From assembly GCF_016756495.1 (NCBI RefSeq), contig NZ_AP023243.1, forward strand, positions 2,112,501 to 2,176,500: a stretch of 64,000 nt of DNA, read 5' to 3'. The position numbers and the translations under genes were made by a program. The DNA is from Mesorhizobium sp. 113-3-3 (GTDB taxonomy: Bacteria > Pseudomonadota > Alphaproteobacteria > Rhizobiales > Rhizobiaceae). This document shows, one piece after another, positions 50,765-59,641 of the stretch. The first letter of the stretch is position 1. Every line of letters starts with the position of its first letter. The notes beneath the pieces are model-generated. The model had not been told where the DNA came from. It saw nothing but the letters and a program-made list of their open reading frames with translations, and made no database searches.

Positions 50765-51835
50765 TCAGCCGTTCTTGAACAGTGACAGGATCGACTGCGA
50801 GGAGCTGTTGGCGATCGACAGCGACTGGATGCCGAGCTGCTGCTGCACCTGCAATGCCTGCAGGCGGGTCGATTCCTTGTTCATGTCGGCATCGACGAGC
50901 TGACCGACGCCGCGGTCGATGGAGTCCATCAGGCTCTGCGTGAAGGTCTTCTGCAGGTCGATGGAGCTCTTGGCAGCGCCCAGGATGGTGGCCTGGTCGG
51001 TCAGCTGGCTCATGACCTTGTCGATCTTGCCGATCATCTGGGTGATGATGTCGTCGGTTACACCCGCTGCCGTGATGTCGAGATTGAAGGCGGAAACGTT
51101 GTCGATCCTGGGGACCACCGCGCCCGCAGCCGTCTGGCCGGCGGTGTTGGCAGCGATGTCGGTCTGTCCACCAGCGATCGCAGCCGCATAGGCGGTGTCG
51201 TAAAGGTTCTGGGCGGCCGCCGTCGCGTATACGGACGTCTTGCGGTCGAGCGTGCCCTGGTTCTTGACGGCGGTGGCAAGACCGTTGTCGAACAGTTTCG
51301 TGCTCTCGACATCGATGTCGATCGTTCCGAGCGAGATGGCGCCGGAGGAGGAGCGATTGAAGGCCGCGACGATCTTGGCGTCGGGCTGGACGCCGTCATT
51401 GGGGGCAGAGACCTGCGTTGACGTCACCGAGAGATAATTCGAGCCCGAGAAGGTGGCGGCATCGGCAAAGGACTTCATCTGCGCCTGAAGCGTGGTGATT
51501 TCCGTCTGCGTCTTTGCCTTGGCCGCGGCCGTCTGGCCGATGGTGGAGAGCAGCTTGGTCTTGAGCTGACCGATCGACGTCAGAACATTGTTCATGCCGG
51601 TATAGGCGGTGTCGACTTTCGAGGCGCCGAGGCCGAGCGCGTCCTGCACCGTCGACAAGGCTGCGTTGTCGGAGCGCATCGTGGTGGCGATCGACCAGTA
51701 GGCGGCGTTGTCGGAGGCCTCGGAGACCCTGTAGCCCGTCGAGATTCGCGCCTGTGTCTGCTCGAGCGATTTGTTGGTGGCGTTAAGGCTTTGAAGTGCC
51801 GTCAACGCCGCAGCGTTTGTCATGATGCTCGCCAA
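50765..51835 (-). CDS. fla: Flagellin A
   Basis: A 356-residue filament subunit. The D0/D1 N-terminus ASIMTNAAALTALQSLNATNKSLEQTQARISTGYRVSEASDNAAYWSIATTMRSDNAALS and C-terminus SSIDLQKTFTQSLMDSIDRGVGQLVDADMNKESTRLQALQVQQQLG are conserved, while residues about 140-250 are the variable, surface-exposed part. It is paralogous to the flagellin at 52112, nearly identical at both ends. It is transcribed alone with its own terminator; an inverted repeat lies in the upstream gap. Rem and FlbT/FlaF are the likely regulators. Confidence 0.97.
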   Translation of the reverse strand: MASIMTNAAALTALQSLNATNKSLEQTQARISTGYRVSEASDNAAYWSIATTMRSDNAALSTVQDALGLGASKVDTAYTGMNNVLTSIGQLKTKLLSTIGQTAAAKAKTQTEITTLQAQMKSFADAATFSGSNYLSVTSTQVSAPNDGVQPDAKIVAAFNRSSSGAISLGTIDIDVESTKLFDNGLATAVKNQGTLDRKTSVYATAAAQNLYDTAYAAAIAGGQTDIAANTAGQTAAGAVVPRIDNVSAFNLDITAAGVTDDIITQMIGKIDKVMSQLTDQATILGAAKSSIDLQKTFTQSLMDSIDRGVGQLVDADMNKESTRLQALQVQQQLGIQSLSIANSSSQSILSLFKNG

Positions 51836-51961
51836 GAAACTCGCTCCTTTTTCCCAGGCCGGTCTTTGTCAAAGCCGGCATTGCCCTCGCGAGCCGCTGG
51901 CCCGCCCATCGATTGCGGTCGCCCGACCGGGCCGATTCGCCAATCCGTTGTAAGCTATTGG

Positions 51962-51991
51962 TTAACCATGACTAGCGCGTTATGGTTAACG
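51962..51991. promoter_or_regulatory. Inverted repeat GTTAACCAT-N12-ATGGTTAAC upstream of flagellin A
   Basis: Perfect 9-bp arms with a 12-bp spacer (two faces of the helix about two turns apart), 127-156 bp upstream of the flagellin A start. The geometry fits a dimeric activator, for which Rem or another motility regulator is a candidate. The spacing to the start leaves room for a core promoter between. Confidence 0.5.
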
Positions 51992-52058
51992 GCCTGTTAA
52001 AGGCTCGCTTTCGAGGGGGTAAGAAACGAGGGTTGCGCGGGGCTGGAGCAAACGCAAA

Positions 52059-52085
52059 ACGGGCCGCGCTTTTGGCGCGGCCCGT
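52059..52085 (-). terminator. Terminator of the second flagellin gene
   Basis: Perfect 11-bp stem ACGGGCCGCGC / GCGCGGCCCGT with a 5-bp loop, 27 bp after the flagellin stop, followed by TTT on the minus strand. A-tract on the other side makes it bidirectional in form. Confidence 0.88.
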
Positions 52086-52111
52086 TTCCTTGATTGGTCG
52101 GTCTAGGGCGA

Positions 52112-53104
52112 TCAGCCGCGGAAGAGCGACAGGATCGACTGCGACGAGCCGTTGGCGATCGACAGCGCCTGGACGCCGAGCTGCTGCTGGACCTGCAATG
52201 CCTGGAGGCGGGTCGATTCCTTGTTCATGTCGGCATCGACGAGCTGGCCAACGCCGCGATCGATGGAGTCCATCAGGCTCTGCGTGAAGGTCTTCTGCAG
52301 GTCGATGGAGCTCTTGGCGGCGCCGAGCTTGGTGGCGGCGGTCGTCATGTCCTTGAGCGCGGCATCGACGACGGTCATCATCTGCGAGATCTGGCTGTCG
52401 CTGGCGGCAGTGGTGCCCGAGAAGATCGACAGGCTGGCGACCGAATAGGTATCGGTGGCCGCAGCCGCAGCACCCAGGGTCGGAGCCGAAGCCGTGGCAG
52501 TCTCGGCGCCGGAGACGCCGAGCCGGTTGGCGTCGAGGATGCCCTTCGACGTTGCGGCCGTGCCGGCTTCATACAGCTTGATGCTTTCCACGTTGACGTC
52601 GATCGTCGAGATCGAAACCGCGCCGGCGGAGGTGCGGTTGAAGGCCGAAACAACCTTGACATCCGCAGCGGTGGTGGCCGTCGCGCCGCTGTTTACTGAC
52701 AGCATGTTGGTGCCGGAGAAGGTGGCGGAGTCGGCGTAACCCTTCAGCTGTGCCTGAAGGGCGGCGATTTCCACCTGGGTCTTTTCCTTGGCGGCGTCGG
52801 TCTGGCCGTAGGACGCGGTCAGCTTCTGCTGGATCGAGTTGATGGTGGTGATCGCGCTGTTCATGCCGGTGTAGGCGGTGTCGACCTTTGAAGCGCCGAG
52901 GCCGAGCGAGTCCGAAACGGTGGACATGGCCTGGTTGTCGGAGCGCATCGTGGTGGCAATCGACCAGTAGGCGGCGTTGTCCGAAGCCTGGGAAACGCGA
53001 TAGCCCGTCGAGATGCGGGACTGGGTGGTGTCGAGGCTCTTCTGGGTGGCGTTAAGGCTCTGCAGCGCCGTCAAAGCGGCGGCGTTCGTCATGATACTGG
53101 CCAT
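52112..53104 (-). CDS. fla: Flagellin B
   Basis: A 330-residue filament subunit, 26 residues shorter than flagellin A. The ends are conserved (ASIMTNAAALTALQSLNATQKSLDTTQSRISTGYRVSQASDNAAYWSIATTMRSDNQA and SSIDLQKTFTQSLMDSIDRGVGQLVDADMNKESTRLQALQVQQQLG), the central region about 140-225 differs in sequence and length. It is read from its own promoter; its leader contains a strong inverted repeat at 53142. The first 15 codons of both genes are almost the same, consistent with recent duplication or gene conversion. Confidence 0.97.
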   Translation of the reverse strand: MASIMTNAAALTALQSLNATQKSLDTTQSRISTGYRVSQASDNAAYWSIATTMRSDNQAMSTVSDSLGLGASKVDTAYTGMNSAITTINSIQQKLTASYGQTDAAKEKTQVEIAALQAQLKGYADSATFSGTNMLSVNSGATATTAADVKVVSAFNRTSAGAVSISTIDVNVESIKLYEAGTAATSKGILDANRLGVSGAETATASAPTLGAAAAATDTYSVASLSIFSGTTAASDSQISQMMTVVDAALKDMTTAATKLGAAKSSIDLQKTFTQSLMDSIDRGVGQLVDADMNKESTRLQALQVQQQLGVQALSIANGSSQSILSLFRG

Positions 53105-53141
53105 GGCTACTCGTACCTTGTTTTTACAGGTGTTTTTTTGA

Positions 53142-53162
53142 CATACCGGTTTGTCCGGTATG
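53142..53162. promoter_or_regulatory. Inverted repeat CATACCGG-TTTGT-CCGGTATG in flagellin B leader region
   Basis: Perfect 8-bp arms, 5-bp spacer, 38-58 bp upstream of the flagellin B start. It may be an RNA hairpin in the leader, where FlbT-type control acts, or a DNA operator. It is not followed by a T-run in either direction, so it is not a standard terminator. No equivalent was seen in front of flagellin A. Confidence 0.5.
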
Positions 53163-53349
53163 ACGGAGCGGCATCATGCCAATGACCGTTGCGTTTGGGT
53201 CACCCGCCATCTGCGAGCGACTATGGCGGCGAGTTCCTACCAAAGGCCTAAACCGGACGGTTAAGCAAAAATAATTGGAGAAAAAATCGACGCCTCGCGC
53301 ACTGCGCGATCTTTGCGGGCAGTCGTCGCTTCGGGCCGAGACGGTGAGG

Positions 53350-54081
53350 TCAGTTGAAGGATCGCACCAGGCTGCCGACGAGCAGATTCCAGCCGTCGAT
53401 CAGGACGAAGAACAGGATCTTGAACGGCAGCGACACCACGGTGGGCGGCAGCATCATCATGCCCATCGCCATGGTGATGGTGGCGACGATCAGGTCGATG
53501 ACCAGGAATGGCAGCACGATCAGGAAGCCGATCTCGAAGCCGCGGCGGATCTCGGAGATCATGAAGGCGGGCACCAGGATGCGCAGGTCGACCGTCTCTT
53601 TGGCAACGACCTGGCCGCGCTCGCGGGCGAGGTCGGCGAACAGGTCGAAATCCTTGTCGCGCACATTGTGCAGCATGAAGGTGCGGAACGGATCAGAGAT
53701 CTTCTCGAAGGCTTCGGTCTGGCTGATCTGGTTGTCCATCAGCGGCTTGACGCCGGTGTTCCAGGCCTGATCGAAGGTCGGCGCCATGACGTAGAAGGTC
53801 ATGAACAGCGACAGCGAAATGAGGATGAGGTTCGCCGGCGTCGACTGCAGGCCGATGCCGGCGCGCAGGATCGAGAAGGCGATGACGAAACGGGTGAAGC
53901 TCGTCACCATGATCAGCAGCCCGGGCGCCACCGAAAGCACGGTCAGCAGGCCGAACATCTGGATGATGTAGCCGACGGTGGCGCCGTCGGCCTTGCCGAT
54001 GCCGCCCAGGTCCAGCTGCTGCGCCGCCGCGACGGAGGTGGCGGCGCCGATCAGCGCCGCGGCGAGAAGGAACTTCTTCAT
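53350..54081 (-). CDS. fliP: Flagellar export gate protein FliP
   Basis: A 243-residue inner-membrane channel subunit of the type III export gate, with an N-terminal signal (MKKFLLAAALIGAATSVAAAQQ). The conserved core is FTRFVIAFSILRAGIGLQSTPANLILISLSLFMTFYVM (about residues 66-103), and AFMISEIRRGFEIGFLIVLPFLVIDLIVATITMAMGMMMLPP follows. It is the last gene of the fourteen-gene unit beginning at 63713 and its ATG overlaps the fliL stop. Confidence 0.97.
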   Translation of the reverse strand: MKKFLLAAALIGAATSVAAAQQLDLGGIGKADGATVGYIIQMFGLLTVLSVAPGLLIMVTSFTRFVIAFSILRAGIGLQSTPANLILISLSLFMTFYVMAPTFDQAWNTGVKPLMDNQISQTEAFEKISDPFRTFMLHNVRDKDFDLFADLARERGQVVAKETVDLRILVPAFMISEIRRGFEIGFLIVLPFLVIDLIVATITMAMGMMMLPPTVVSLPFKILFFVLIDGWNLLVGSLVRSFN

Positions 54082-54572
54082 TCGAGCAGCAATGTCCTGA
54101 TGAGAACCTGTTTGGCGTGCCCCTGGCTGCGGATCGAGGCGCGTTCCTCGATATCGGCTTTCAGGTGCTGGTAACCGCTGGCGCCCTCGATCTGATGCAT
54201 CTTCAGCGTACGCACGAAGGCCAGAAGGTCCTGATGGATGTCCTCCGTCATCGCCGGCGGCTGCGGCGTGTCGTAGACGACGGATACTTCCATCCTGATC
54301 CAGGTGTCGGCGGGTGAGGCGATGTTGGTGGTGATCGGCGCCAGCGCGACAAGCGTCGGCCCCGCCCCTGGCTGTTGCGCGGCAGCGGGTTCGGCGACCT
54401 TGCCCTCATTTTCAGGCGCAGCCGGGACCGATGACGGTGCGCCGGCACCCTTGAGATAGCCGCCGGACATCCAGCCCATGCCGATGGCAGCGGCCGTCAC
54501 CACCAGCAGCATGGCGCCCTGGACCACAAGGGACGGACCCTTGCGCGGCTGAAGCTGTTCGACATTGGCCAC
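54078..54572 (-). CDS. fliL: Flagellar basal body-associated protein FliL
   Basis: A 164-residue bitopic inner-membrane protein with a helix at about residues 16-35 (VVQGAMLLVVTAAAIGMGWMSGGYL), an Ala/Pro/Gly linker, and the FliL periplasmic domain (LVALAPITTNIASPADTWIRMEVSVVYDTPQPPAMTEDIHQDLLAFVRTLKMHQIEGASGYQHLKADIEERASIRSQGHAKQVLIRTLLLE). FliL surrounds the stator and raises torque. It overlaps fliP by 4 bp and follows flgH by 20 bp. Confidence 0.93.
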   Translation of the reverse strand: MANVEQLQPRKGPSLVVQGAMLLVVTAAAIGMGWMSGGYLKGAGAPSSVPAAPENEGKVAEPAAAQQPGAGPTLVALAPITTNIASPADTWIRMEVSVVYDTPQPPAMTEDIHQDLLAFVRTLKMHQIEGASGYQHLKADIEERASIRSQGHAKQVLIRTLLLE

Positions 54573-54592
54573 GGCGCTTTGTTCTCCAATCC

Positions 54593-55300
54593 CTAGAACG
54601 GAAGAACCTGGTCGAGAACCTGCTGGCCGTAGGCCGGCTGCTGGATCTCGGTGATGCGGCCGCGGCCGCCATAGGAAATGCGCGCCTCGGCGATGCGTTC
54701 GTAGGGGATCGTGTTCTCGGCGCCGATATCGGCCGGCCGCACGATGCCGGCGATGGTCAGCACCCTCAGTTCGGCGTTGACGCGCACTTCCTGCGAGCCG
54801 GTGATCATCAGATTGCCGTTCGGCAAGACATCAGTGACGATCGCCGCCACATTGAGTTCAAGCGTTTCCGATCGTTTGATCTCGCCATCGGCCGTCGTGT
54901 CCGTGGCGGAGTTGAGCGTGCCCGCACCTTTGCCGGCGGTGCTCCATTTGTCCCACTGCGCGCTGAGGTCGAAGCCGAGCTTGCGGTTGGCGGTGCGACT
55001 CCTGTCGTTCTGGTTCTTGAAATTGGCGCGGTCGTTGATCTTGATCCTGACGGTCAGGATGTCGCCCTGCGAGAGCGCCCGGGGATCGGTGAAGAGGCGG
55101 CTCTGGCGATCGTCCCACAGCGAGAACTTCTTTACCGGCGCCCGAGGCGGCTCGGGGTATCTGTACAGGGAAGACGTGTTGCCGCCGTCGATGCCTGAGC
55201 CGACCGGCGACAGCGACGGTTCCTTGCCGACTTCCCTGAGGTTGGTGCCGCAGCCGGACAGCGTGGCGACCGCGCACAGGATGAGCATTCTGCGGATCAT
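54593..55300 (-). CDS. flgH: Flagellar L-ring protein FlgH
   Basis: A 235-residue outer-membrane lipoprotein that forms the L-ring bushing. The lipobox is LSGC with Cys17 (MIRRMLILCAVATLSGCGTN). Conserved parts are SLWDDRQSRLFTDPRALSQGDILTVRIKINDRANFKNQNDRSRTANR, GDGEIKRSETLELNVAAIVTDVLPNGNLMITGSQEVRVNAELRVLTIAGIVRPADIGAENTIPYERIAEARISYGGRG. It overlaps the motE stop (ATGA). Confidence 0.97.
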   Translation of the reverse strand: MIRRMLILCAVATLSGCGTNLREVGKEPSLSPVGSGIDGGNTSSLYRYPEPPRAPVKKFSLWDDRQSRLFTDPRALSQGDILTVRIKINDRANFKNQNDRSRTANRKLGFDLSAQWDKWSTAGKGAGTLNSATDTTADGEIKRSETLELNVAAIVTDVLPNGNLMITGSQEVRVNAELRVLTIAGIVRPADIGAENTIPYERIAEARISYGGRGRITEIQQPAYGQQVLDQVLPF

Positions 55301-55884
55301 GACGGATCTACCCTTCGGGCTGCGCTGGCCATGATGCCGGTGAGCGTTGCCGCCGCCTTCTGGTCCATTTCGTTGAGAATGACGCTGGCCTTGCGCGAAT
55401 CGAGCTTCATCAGGATGGCCGCGGCCAGGTCGGCGTTGACGATTGCCAGGCGTTCGGCCGCCGCGTCGGGCTTCATGCCGGCATAGATCTTGACGACGCC
55501 GTCCTCGGCCCGAGCCAGGAACACCTCGCGCCGCTTCAGCCAGGTCTCGTATTCGGCTTTCTTCGCGTCCAGCGCTTTCATGCGCTCGTCGATGCCGGCC
55601 TGCAGTTGCTTCAGCTCTTCCGCCTGCAAGGCATAGCGGCGGTCGCGGGCGGCATCGGCGATGTTGGAGCAGAAGCGCTCGATCTCGCTCTGGTCAGGCG
55701 CCTTTTCCCGCGTCAATTGCTGCGGCGCCGCCGCGGGTTGCGCTCCGGGCAGAACCTGGCGAACGACATCCTCGCCATGTGCGCCGCCACTGGCAATGGC
55801 CATGGCCGCCAGAACCACGGCCGCCAACAGGATTGCGCGGGAGGAGCGTCTTTCGTGGGATGAGGGGGAAGAGATCATCGGCAT
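55297..55884 (-). CDS. motE: MotE, chaperone for MotC
   Basis: A 195-residue protein with an N-terminal hydrophobic segment (AILLAAVVLAAMAIASGGAHG, signal or anchor), a coiled coil (YALQAEELKQLQAGIDERMKALDAKKAEYETWLKRREVF) and a C-terminal MgtE-N-like part (VKIYAGMKPDAAAERLAIVNADLAAAILMKLDSRKASVILNEMDQKAAATLTGIM). In Sinorhizobium MotE stabilises MotC in the periplasm, matching the motC gene at 45590. Two in-frame ATGs (55884 and 55878) are possible. It overlaps flgH and lies 3 bp after flgI. Confidence 0.91.
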   Translation of the reverse strand: MPMISSPSSHERRSSRAILLAAVVLAAMAIASGGAHGEDVVRQVLPGAQPAAAPQQLTREKAPDQSEIERFCSNIADAARDRRYALQAEELKQLQAGIDERMKALDAKKAEYETWLKRREVFLARAEDGVVKIYAGMKPDAAAERLAIVNADLAAAILMKLDSRKASVILNEMDQKAAATLTGIMASAARRVDPS

Positions 55885-55887
55885 CGC

Positions 55888-57129
55888 CTATTGGAGAACC
55901 AGATCGGCTTGCAGGGCGCCGGCCGACTTGATGCCTTGCAGGATGGCAATGATGCCGTCGGGCTTGACGCCGAGACGGTTCAGGCCGGAGACCAGAGTTT
56001 GCAGGTCGGGTCCGTCCAGCACGGCGACGCGCGCGTCGGGCCGGGTGGCGTCGATGGCGGTGAAGGGTTCGACGGCAGTTTCGCCCTTGGAGAAGGGTTC
56101 GGGCTGCACGACGCGCGGCGCTTCGGTGATGCGCACCGTCAGCGTGCCATGGCTGATGGCGACGCGCGAGATCTTGACGTCGTTGCCGATGACGATGGTG
56201 CCGGTGCGCTCGTCGATGACGACGCGGGCCGGGGTGTCGGATTCGACCACCAGGTTTTCGATCTCGGCATAGAAGCGCGCGGCCGAAACGCTCTTCGGCC
56301 TTCTGATCTGCACGGTGCGGGAATCGCGCTCGCCCGCCACGCGCATGCCGAAGCGCTGGCTGGTGTAGTCGTTGATCGCGTCGGCGATGCGGATCGCGGT
56401 CGAAAAATCGGGATTGCGCAATTGCAGCGTCAGTGTCGACTGGTCGTCGAACTCGGCCTTCACCGAACGCTCGATGATGGCACCGTTCGGCACCCGGCCG
56501 GCGGTCGGCACGCCTTGCGTCAATTGCTCGGCCTGACCCTTGGCGGTGAAGCCGGAAACGATGACCGCGCCCTGGCCCACGGCGTAGATCTCGCCGTCCG
56601 CCGCCTTCAGCGGCGTCATGATCAGCGTGCCGCCGGCAAGCGAGGTGGCGTCGCCCATCGAGGAGACGTCGATGTCGATGCGCGCGCCCGATTGCACATA
56701 GGGCGGCATGTTGGCGGTGACGATGACGGCGGCAACGTTCTTGGCGCGCGCGCTGCCACCTTCGGTGGCGATGCCGAGATTTTCCAGCATCGCGCGGATC
56801 GACTGTTCGGTGAACGGCGAATTGCGCAGGCTGTCGCCTGAGCCGGCAAGACCGATGACCAGGCCGTAGCCGACCAGCTGGTTGTCGCGCGAACTTTGCA
56901 GCTGAGCGATATCCTTGATGCGCGAGGCGACCTGGCCGGGCGGCAGCGAGCTTGGCCCGGGCGAAACGCGGAACATGCGGGTCGTGGTGGCCGGATCATA
57001 TTCCGGATCATTGTCGACGCCGCCGTTCCTGGCGGCGAGTTCACGCTTGGCCTTGGGCGTCAGGCCGTCCGCCAAGGCCGGCTGCAGGCCGAGCGTGGCC
57101 GCGAGCAGAAGGGCAAGCAGGCGCATCAT
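55888..57129 (-). CDS. flgI: Flagellar P-ring protein FlgI
   Basis: A 413-residue periplasmic ring protein with signal peptide (MMRLLALLLAATLGLQPALA). Core sequences: ASRIKDIAQLQSSRDNQLVGYGLVIGLAGSGDSLRNSPFTEQSIRAMLENLG, AAVIVTANMPPYVQSGARIDIDVSSMGDATSLAGGTLIMTPLKAADGEIYAVGQGAVIV, and VVESDTPARVVIDERTGTIVIGNDVKISRVAISHGTLTV. It has about 20 extra residues after the signal compared with short homologues. The ATG overlaps the flgA stop by 4 bp. Confidence 0.98.
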   Translation of the reverse strand: MMRLLALLLAATLGLQPALADGLTPKAKRELAARNGGVDNDPEYDPATTTRMFRVSPGPSSLPPGQVASRIKDIAQLQSSRDNQLVGYGLVIGLAGSGDSLRNSPFTEQSIRAMLENLGIATEGGSARAKNVAAVIVTANMPPYVQSGARIDIDVSSMGDATSLAGGTLIMTPLKAADGEIYAVGQGAVIVSGFTAKGQAEQLTQGVPTAGRVPNGAIIERSVKAEFDDQSTLTLQLRNPDFSTAIRIADAINDYTSQRFGMRVAGERDSRTVQIRRPKSVSAARFYAEIENLVVESDTPARVVIDERTGTIVIGNDVKISRVAISHGTLTVRITEAPRVVQPEPFSKGETAVEPFTAIDATRPDARVAVLDGPDLQTLVSGLNRLGVKPDGIIAILQGIKSAGALQADLVLQ

Positions 57130-57653
57130 GAAGCGCTGACCTGGATGGTCCCGTCGGCCATCACCGTGCCGGAGAGGATCTTGCCGCTGTCGCTGTTGCG
57201 AACCTTGATGAAGTCGCCGGCCGAACCTGGCTGCAAGGTCACCGCGGTAGCTGTTATCGTCAGTCCGCCGGCGATGAAGAACACCTGCACGGCGGCACCC
57301 TGTTCGACCAGCCAGGCTTCGCGGATGGCGGCGGTCGGGATGTAGCGTCCAGGCAGCAGCGTGCGCTTGGCGATCTTGCCCTGAAGTTCCTCGGCGCGGG
57401 TCGCCATCGCATCGGGCTTGTGCTTGCCAGGGATGAGGGTCACCTGTTTCAGGGCGGCGAGCTCGATGGTCTCGCCGGGATAGATGACGCGGTTGGGGAT
57501 CAGCACGACCTCGCCGGCAGGCTGATTGCTGGCGATCTGCGTTGCCGACTGATTTGCCGATTCCTGGGCGAAAGCCGGCAGGCCGCCGGACACCAGCGCG
57601 AGGATCAGCGCGGTGCGGTGGAATGCGGAGCAGGAGATCGGCATGGCCATCAT
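57126..57653 (-). CDS. flgA: Flagella P-ring assembly chaperone FlgA
   Basis: A 175-residue periplasmic protein with signal peptide (TALILALVSGGLPAFAQ). The SAF-like region VVLIPNRVIYPGETIELAALKQVTLIP... and EELQGKIAKRTLLPGRYIPTAAIREAWLVEQGAAVQVFFIAGGLTITATAVTLQPGSAGDFIKVRNSDSGKILSGTVMADGTIQV is diagnostic. FlgA helps FlgI assemble and is encoded directly before it, overlapping by 4 bp. Short form, as in other rhizobia. Confidence 0.94.
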   Translation of the reverse strand: MMAMPISCSAFHRTALILALVSGGLPAFAQESANQSATQIASNQPAGEVVLIPNRVIYPGETIELAALKQVTLIPGKHKPDAMATRAEELQGKIAKRTLLPGRYIPTAAIREAWLVEQGAAVQVFFIAGGLTITATAVTLQPGSAGDFIKVRNSDSGKILSGTVMADGTIQVSAS

Positions 57654-57656
57654 CCC

Positions 57657-58445
57657 TTACCTGATGTTCTTGGAGACGACCGAGGCCATGTCGTCGGCGG
57701 CCTGGATCACCTTGGAATTCATCTCATAAGCGCGCTGCGCCGAGATCAGCTCGGTGATTTCCTTGACCGGATCGACGTTGGAAGCCTCGAGATAGCCTTG
57801 CTGGACGGTGGCGAAGCCGGGGTCGCCGGGCACACCGACGTTGGCCGGGCCGGATGCCGCCGTTTCCTGGAAGAGGTTGTCGCCGAGCGGTGCGAGTCCC
57901 GCCTCGTTGGCGAAGTTGACGATCTGGAGCTGGCCGAGAGTCTGCAGATTGGTCTGGCCGTCGATGCGGGCAAAGACCTGACCGGTCTTGTTGACGATCA
58001 CCTCGACCGCATCGGTCGGCACGGTGATGGCCGGAATGACATTGGCGCCATCCACCGTCACCAGCTGGCCGGTGGCGTTGGTGTTGAAGGCGCCGGCCCG
58101 GGTGTAGAGCGTGCCGCCGTCGGCGCCCTCGATCTGGAACCAGCCCCGGCCGGTCAGGGCCATGTCGAAACTGTTGCCGGTGCTCGTCAGCTCGCCCTGG
58201 GTGTGCACGTTGCGCACGGCCGTCGTCTTGACGCCGAGACCGATCGAAACGCCTTCCGGCACCAGCGAGGCGTTGGAGCGGTTGGGCACGCCTTGCGTGC
58301 GGTCGACCTGGTAGAGCAGGTCGGAGAATTCGGCGCGCGCCCGCTTGTAGCCGGTGGTGTTGATGTTGGCGATGTTGTTGGCGATGACTTCCAGATTTGT
58401 CTGCTGGGCATTCATGCCGGTGGCGGCAATGGCAAGTGCTTTCAT
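57657..58445 (-). CDS. flgG: Distal rod protein FlgG
   Basis: A 262-residue rod subunit. Start [45 protein letters not shown] and end [58 protein letters not shown] are the FlgG family signatures. The length equals enteric FlgG. It is 11 bp from fliE and 3 bp from flgA. Confidence 0.98.
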   Translation of the reverse strand: MKALAIAATGMNAQQTNLEVIANNIANINTTGYKRARAEFSDLLYQVDRTQGVPNRSNASLVPEGVSIGLGVKTTAVRNVHTQGELTSTGNSFDMALTGRGWFQIEGADGGTLYTRAGAFNTNATGQLVTVDGANVIPAITVPTDAVEVIVNKTGQVFARIDGQTNLQTLGQLQIVNFANEAGLAPLGDNLFQETAASGPANVGVPGDPGFATVQQGYLEASNVDPVKEITELISAQRAYEMNSKVIQAADDMASVVSKNIR

Positions 58446-58456
58446 GCCCTAACTCC

Positions 58457-58780
58457 TCAAATGCCCATTCGACTGACTTCGAGATAGGCCGAAACGACCT
58501 TGTCGCGGATGGCGACGGCGGTCTGAAGCGCCTGCTGGGCGCTCATCACGGCATCGACGACCTGGCGGGTGTCGGCATCGCCCTTGAGCGCCTGGAGCGA
58601 CACCTGTTCGGCATTCTGCAGCGTGTTGACGGTCTTGGAGGCTGCCTGGCTCACCGCTTCGGCGAAGGAGGTGCCAAGGTTGCCTGATATCGCCGGCGCG
58701 ACACCGCCCTGAAGCAGGTCGGTCGCCGTATCGCCCAGCCCGGGCTTCAGGTTAAGCGCGCCGATGCCGTTCACGATCAT
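58457..58780 (-). CDS. fliE: Flagellar hook-basal body junction protein FliE
   Basis: A 107-residue protein joining MS ring and rod. The C-terminal motif [59 protein letters not shown] is the FliE signature. It overlaps flgC by 4 bp, so rod assembly genes flgB, flgC, fliE, flgG are consecutive. Confidence 0.96.
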   Translation of the reverse strand: MIVNGIGALNLKPGLGDTATDLLQGGVAPAISGNLGTSFAEAVSQAASKTVNTLQNAEQVSLQALKGDADTRQVVDAVMSAQQALQTAVAIRDKVVSAYLEVSRMGI

Positions 58781-59193
58781 TGGTTCCTCATCAGGTCGAT
58801 GGTCATTGAAATGAGGTCGCGCGCCTGCTTCACGACTTGCAGGTTGGCCTCGTAGGAGCGGTTGGCCTCGGTCATGTCGGCCATTTCGATCAGCACGTTG
58901 ACATTGGGCATCTTGACGTAGCCCTTCTCGTCGGCGGCCTCGTTGCCGGGCTGGAATTCGACGGGAAAGTCACTCGGATCGCGATCGATCGAGTTCACTT
59001 CAACCGTCGAGCTGCCCGAGGCCCGGTCGAGCTCCGAGACGAAGCTGATGGTCTTGCGCCGATACGGGTCGGCGCCGGGCGTGGTGCCGGTCGACTGGGC
59101 ATTGGCGAGGTTTTCCGAAACCACGCGCAGGCGCTCGGACTGGGCGCCGAGGCCGGATGCTGCGACTTTCAGGGCTGCGGTCAGTGCGTCCAT
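58777..59193 (-). CDS. flgC: Proximal rod protein FlgC
   Basis: A 138-residue rod subunit. [49 protein letters not shown] at the N-terminus and [46 protein letters not shown] at the C-terminus are typical. It starts 2 bp after flgB and overlaps fliE. Confidence 0.97.
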   Translation of the reverse strand: MDALTAALKVAASGLGAQSERLRVVSENLANAQSTGTTPGADPYRRKTISFVSELDRASGSSTVEVNSIDRDPSDFPVEFQPGNEAADEKGYVKMPNVNVLIEMADMTEANRSYEANLQVVKQARDLISMTIDLMRNQ

Positions 59194-59195
59194 GG

Positions 59196-59576
59196 TCAGC
59201 TCTTCACCGCCATCATCATCATCGAGTGGAAGGCCTTGACGATCGCCGTGTTGAGCTCGAAGGAGCGGCGCACCTCGCCTGCCTTGAGAAGCTGGTCCTC
59301 AAGCACGACCGAGTTCTTGGACGGGAGGACCACGCCGTCATCTTCCTGCGGCTTGATGGTGAAGCCGGCATTGGTCGCCGCGCTGCCGAGATGGCCGGCC
59401 TCGGTGGTCCGCAGCGACACAGCCGTGCGGTCGAGCACCTTTTCGAAGGGCTCGACATCGTTTGCCGTGTAGCCGGGCGTGTTGGCGTTGGCGATGTTGC
59501 CGGCGATCGCCGACTGGCGCACGGAAAGCCATTGCGCTTGCTTGGCGGCGAGATCGAAAAGGGAAACGGGCTCCAT
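59196..59576 (-). CDS. flgB: Proximal rod protein FlgB
   Basis: A 126-residue rod subunit. It begins [50 protein letters not shown], with the rod/hook motif [10 protein letters not shown], and ends [38 protein letters not shown] 59576 has GGAG 7 bp upstream; the open frame to 59600 is not conserved. It is 65 bp after the unknown gene at 59642, the widest gap inside this unit. Confidence 0.96.
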   Translation of the reverse strand: MEPVSLFDLAAKQAQWLSVRQSAIAGNIANANTPGYTANDVEPFEKVLDRTAVSLRTTEAGHLGSAATNAGFTIKPQEDDGVVLPSKNSVVLEDQLLKAGEVRRSFELNTAIVKAFHSMMMMAVKS

Positions 59577-59641
59577 GGGAATCTCCGGGCATGTGCCCAA
59601 AGACTAGGCCGCCAGTCTTGCGCGGACCTTGCGGGCAGCCG

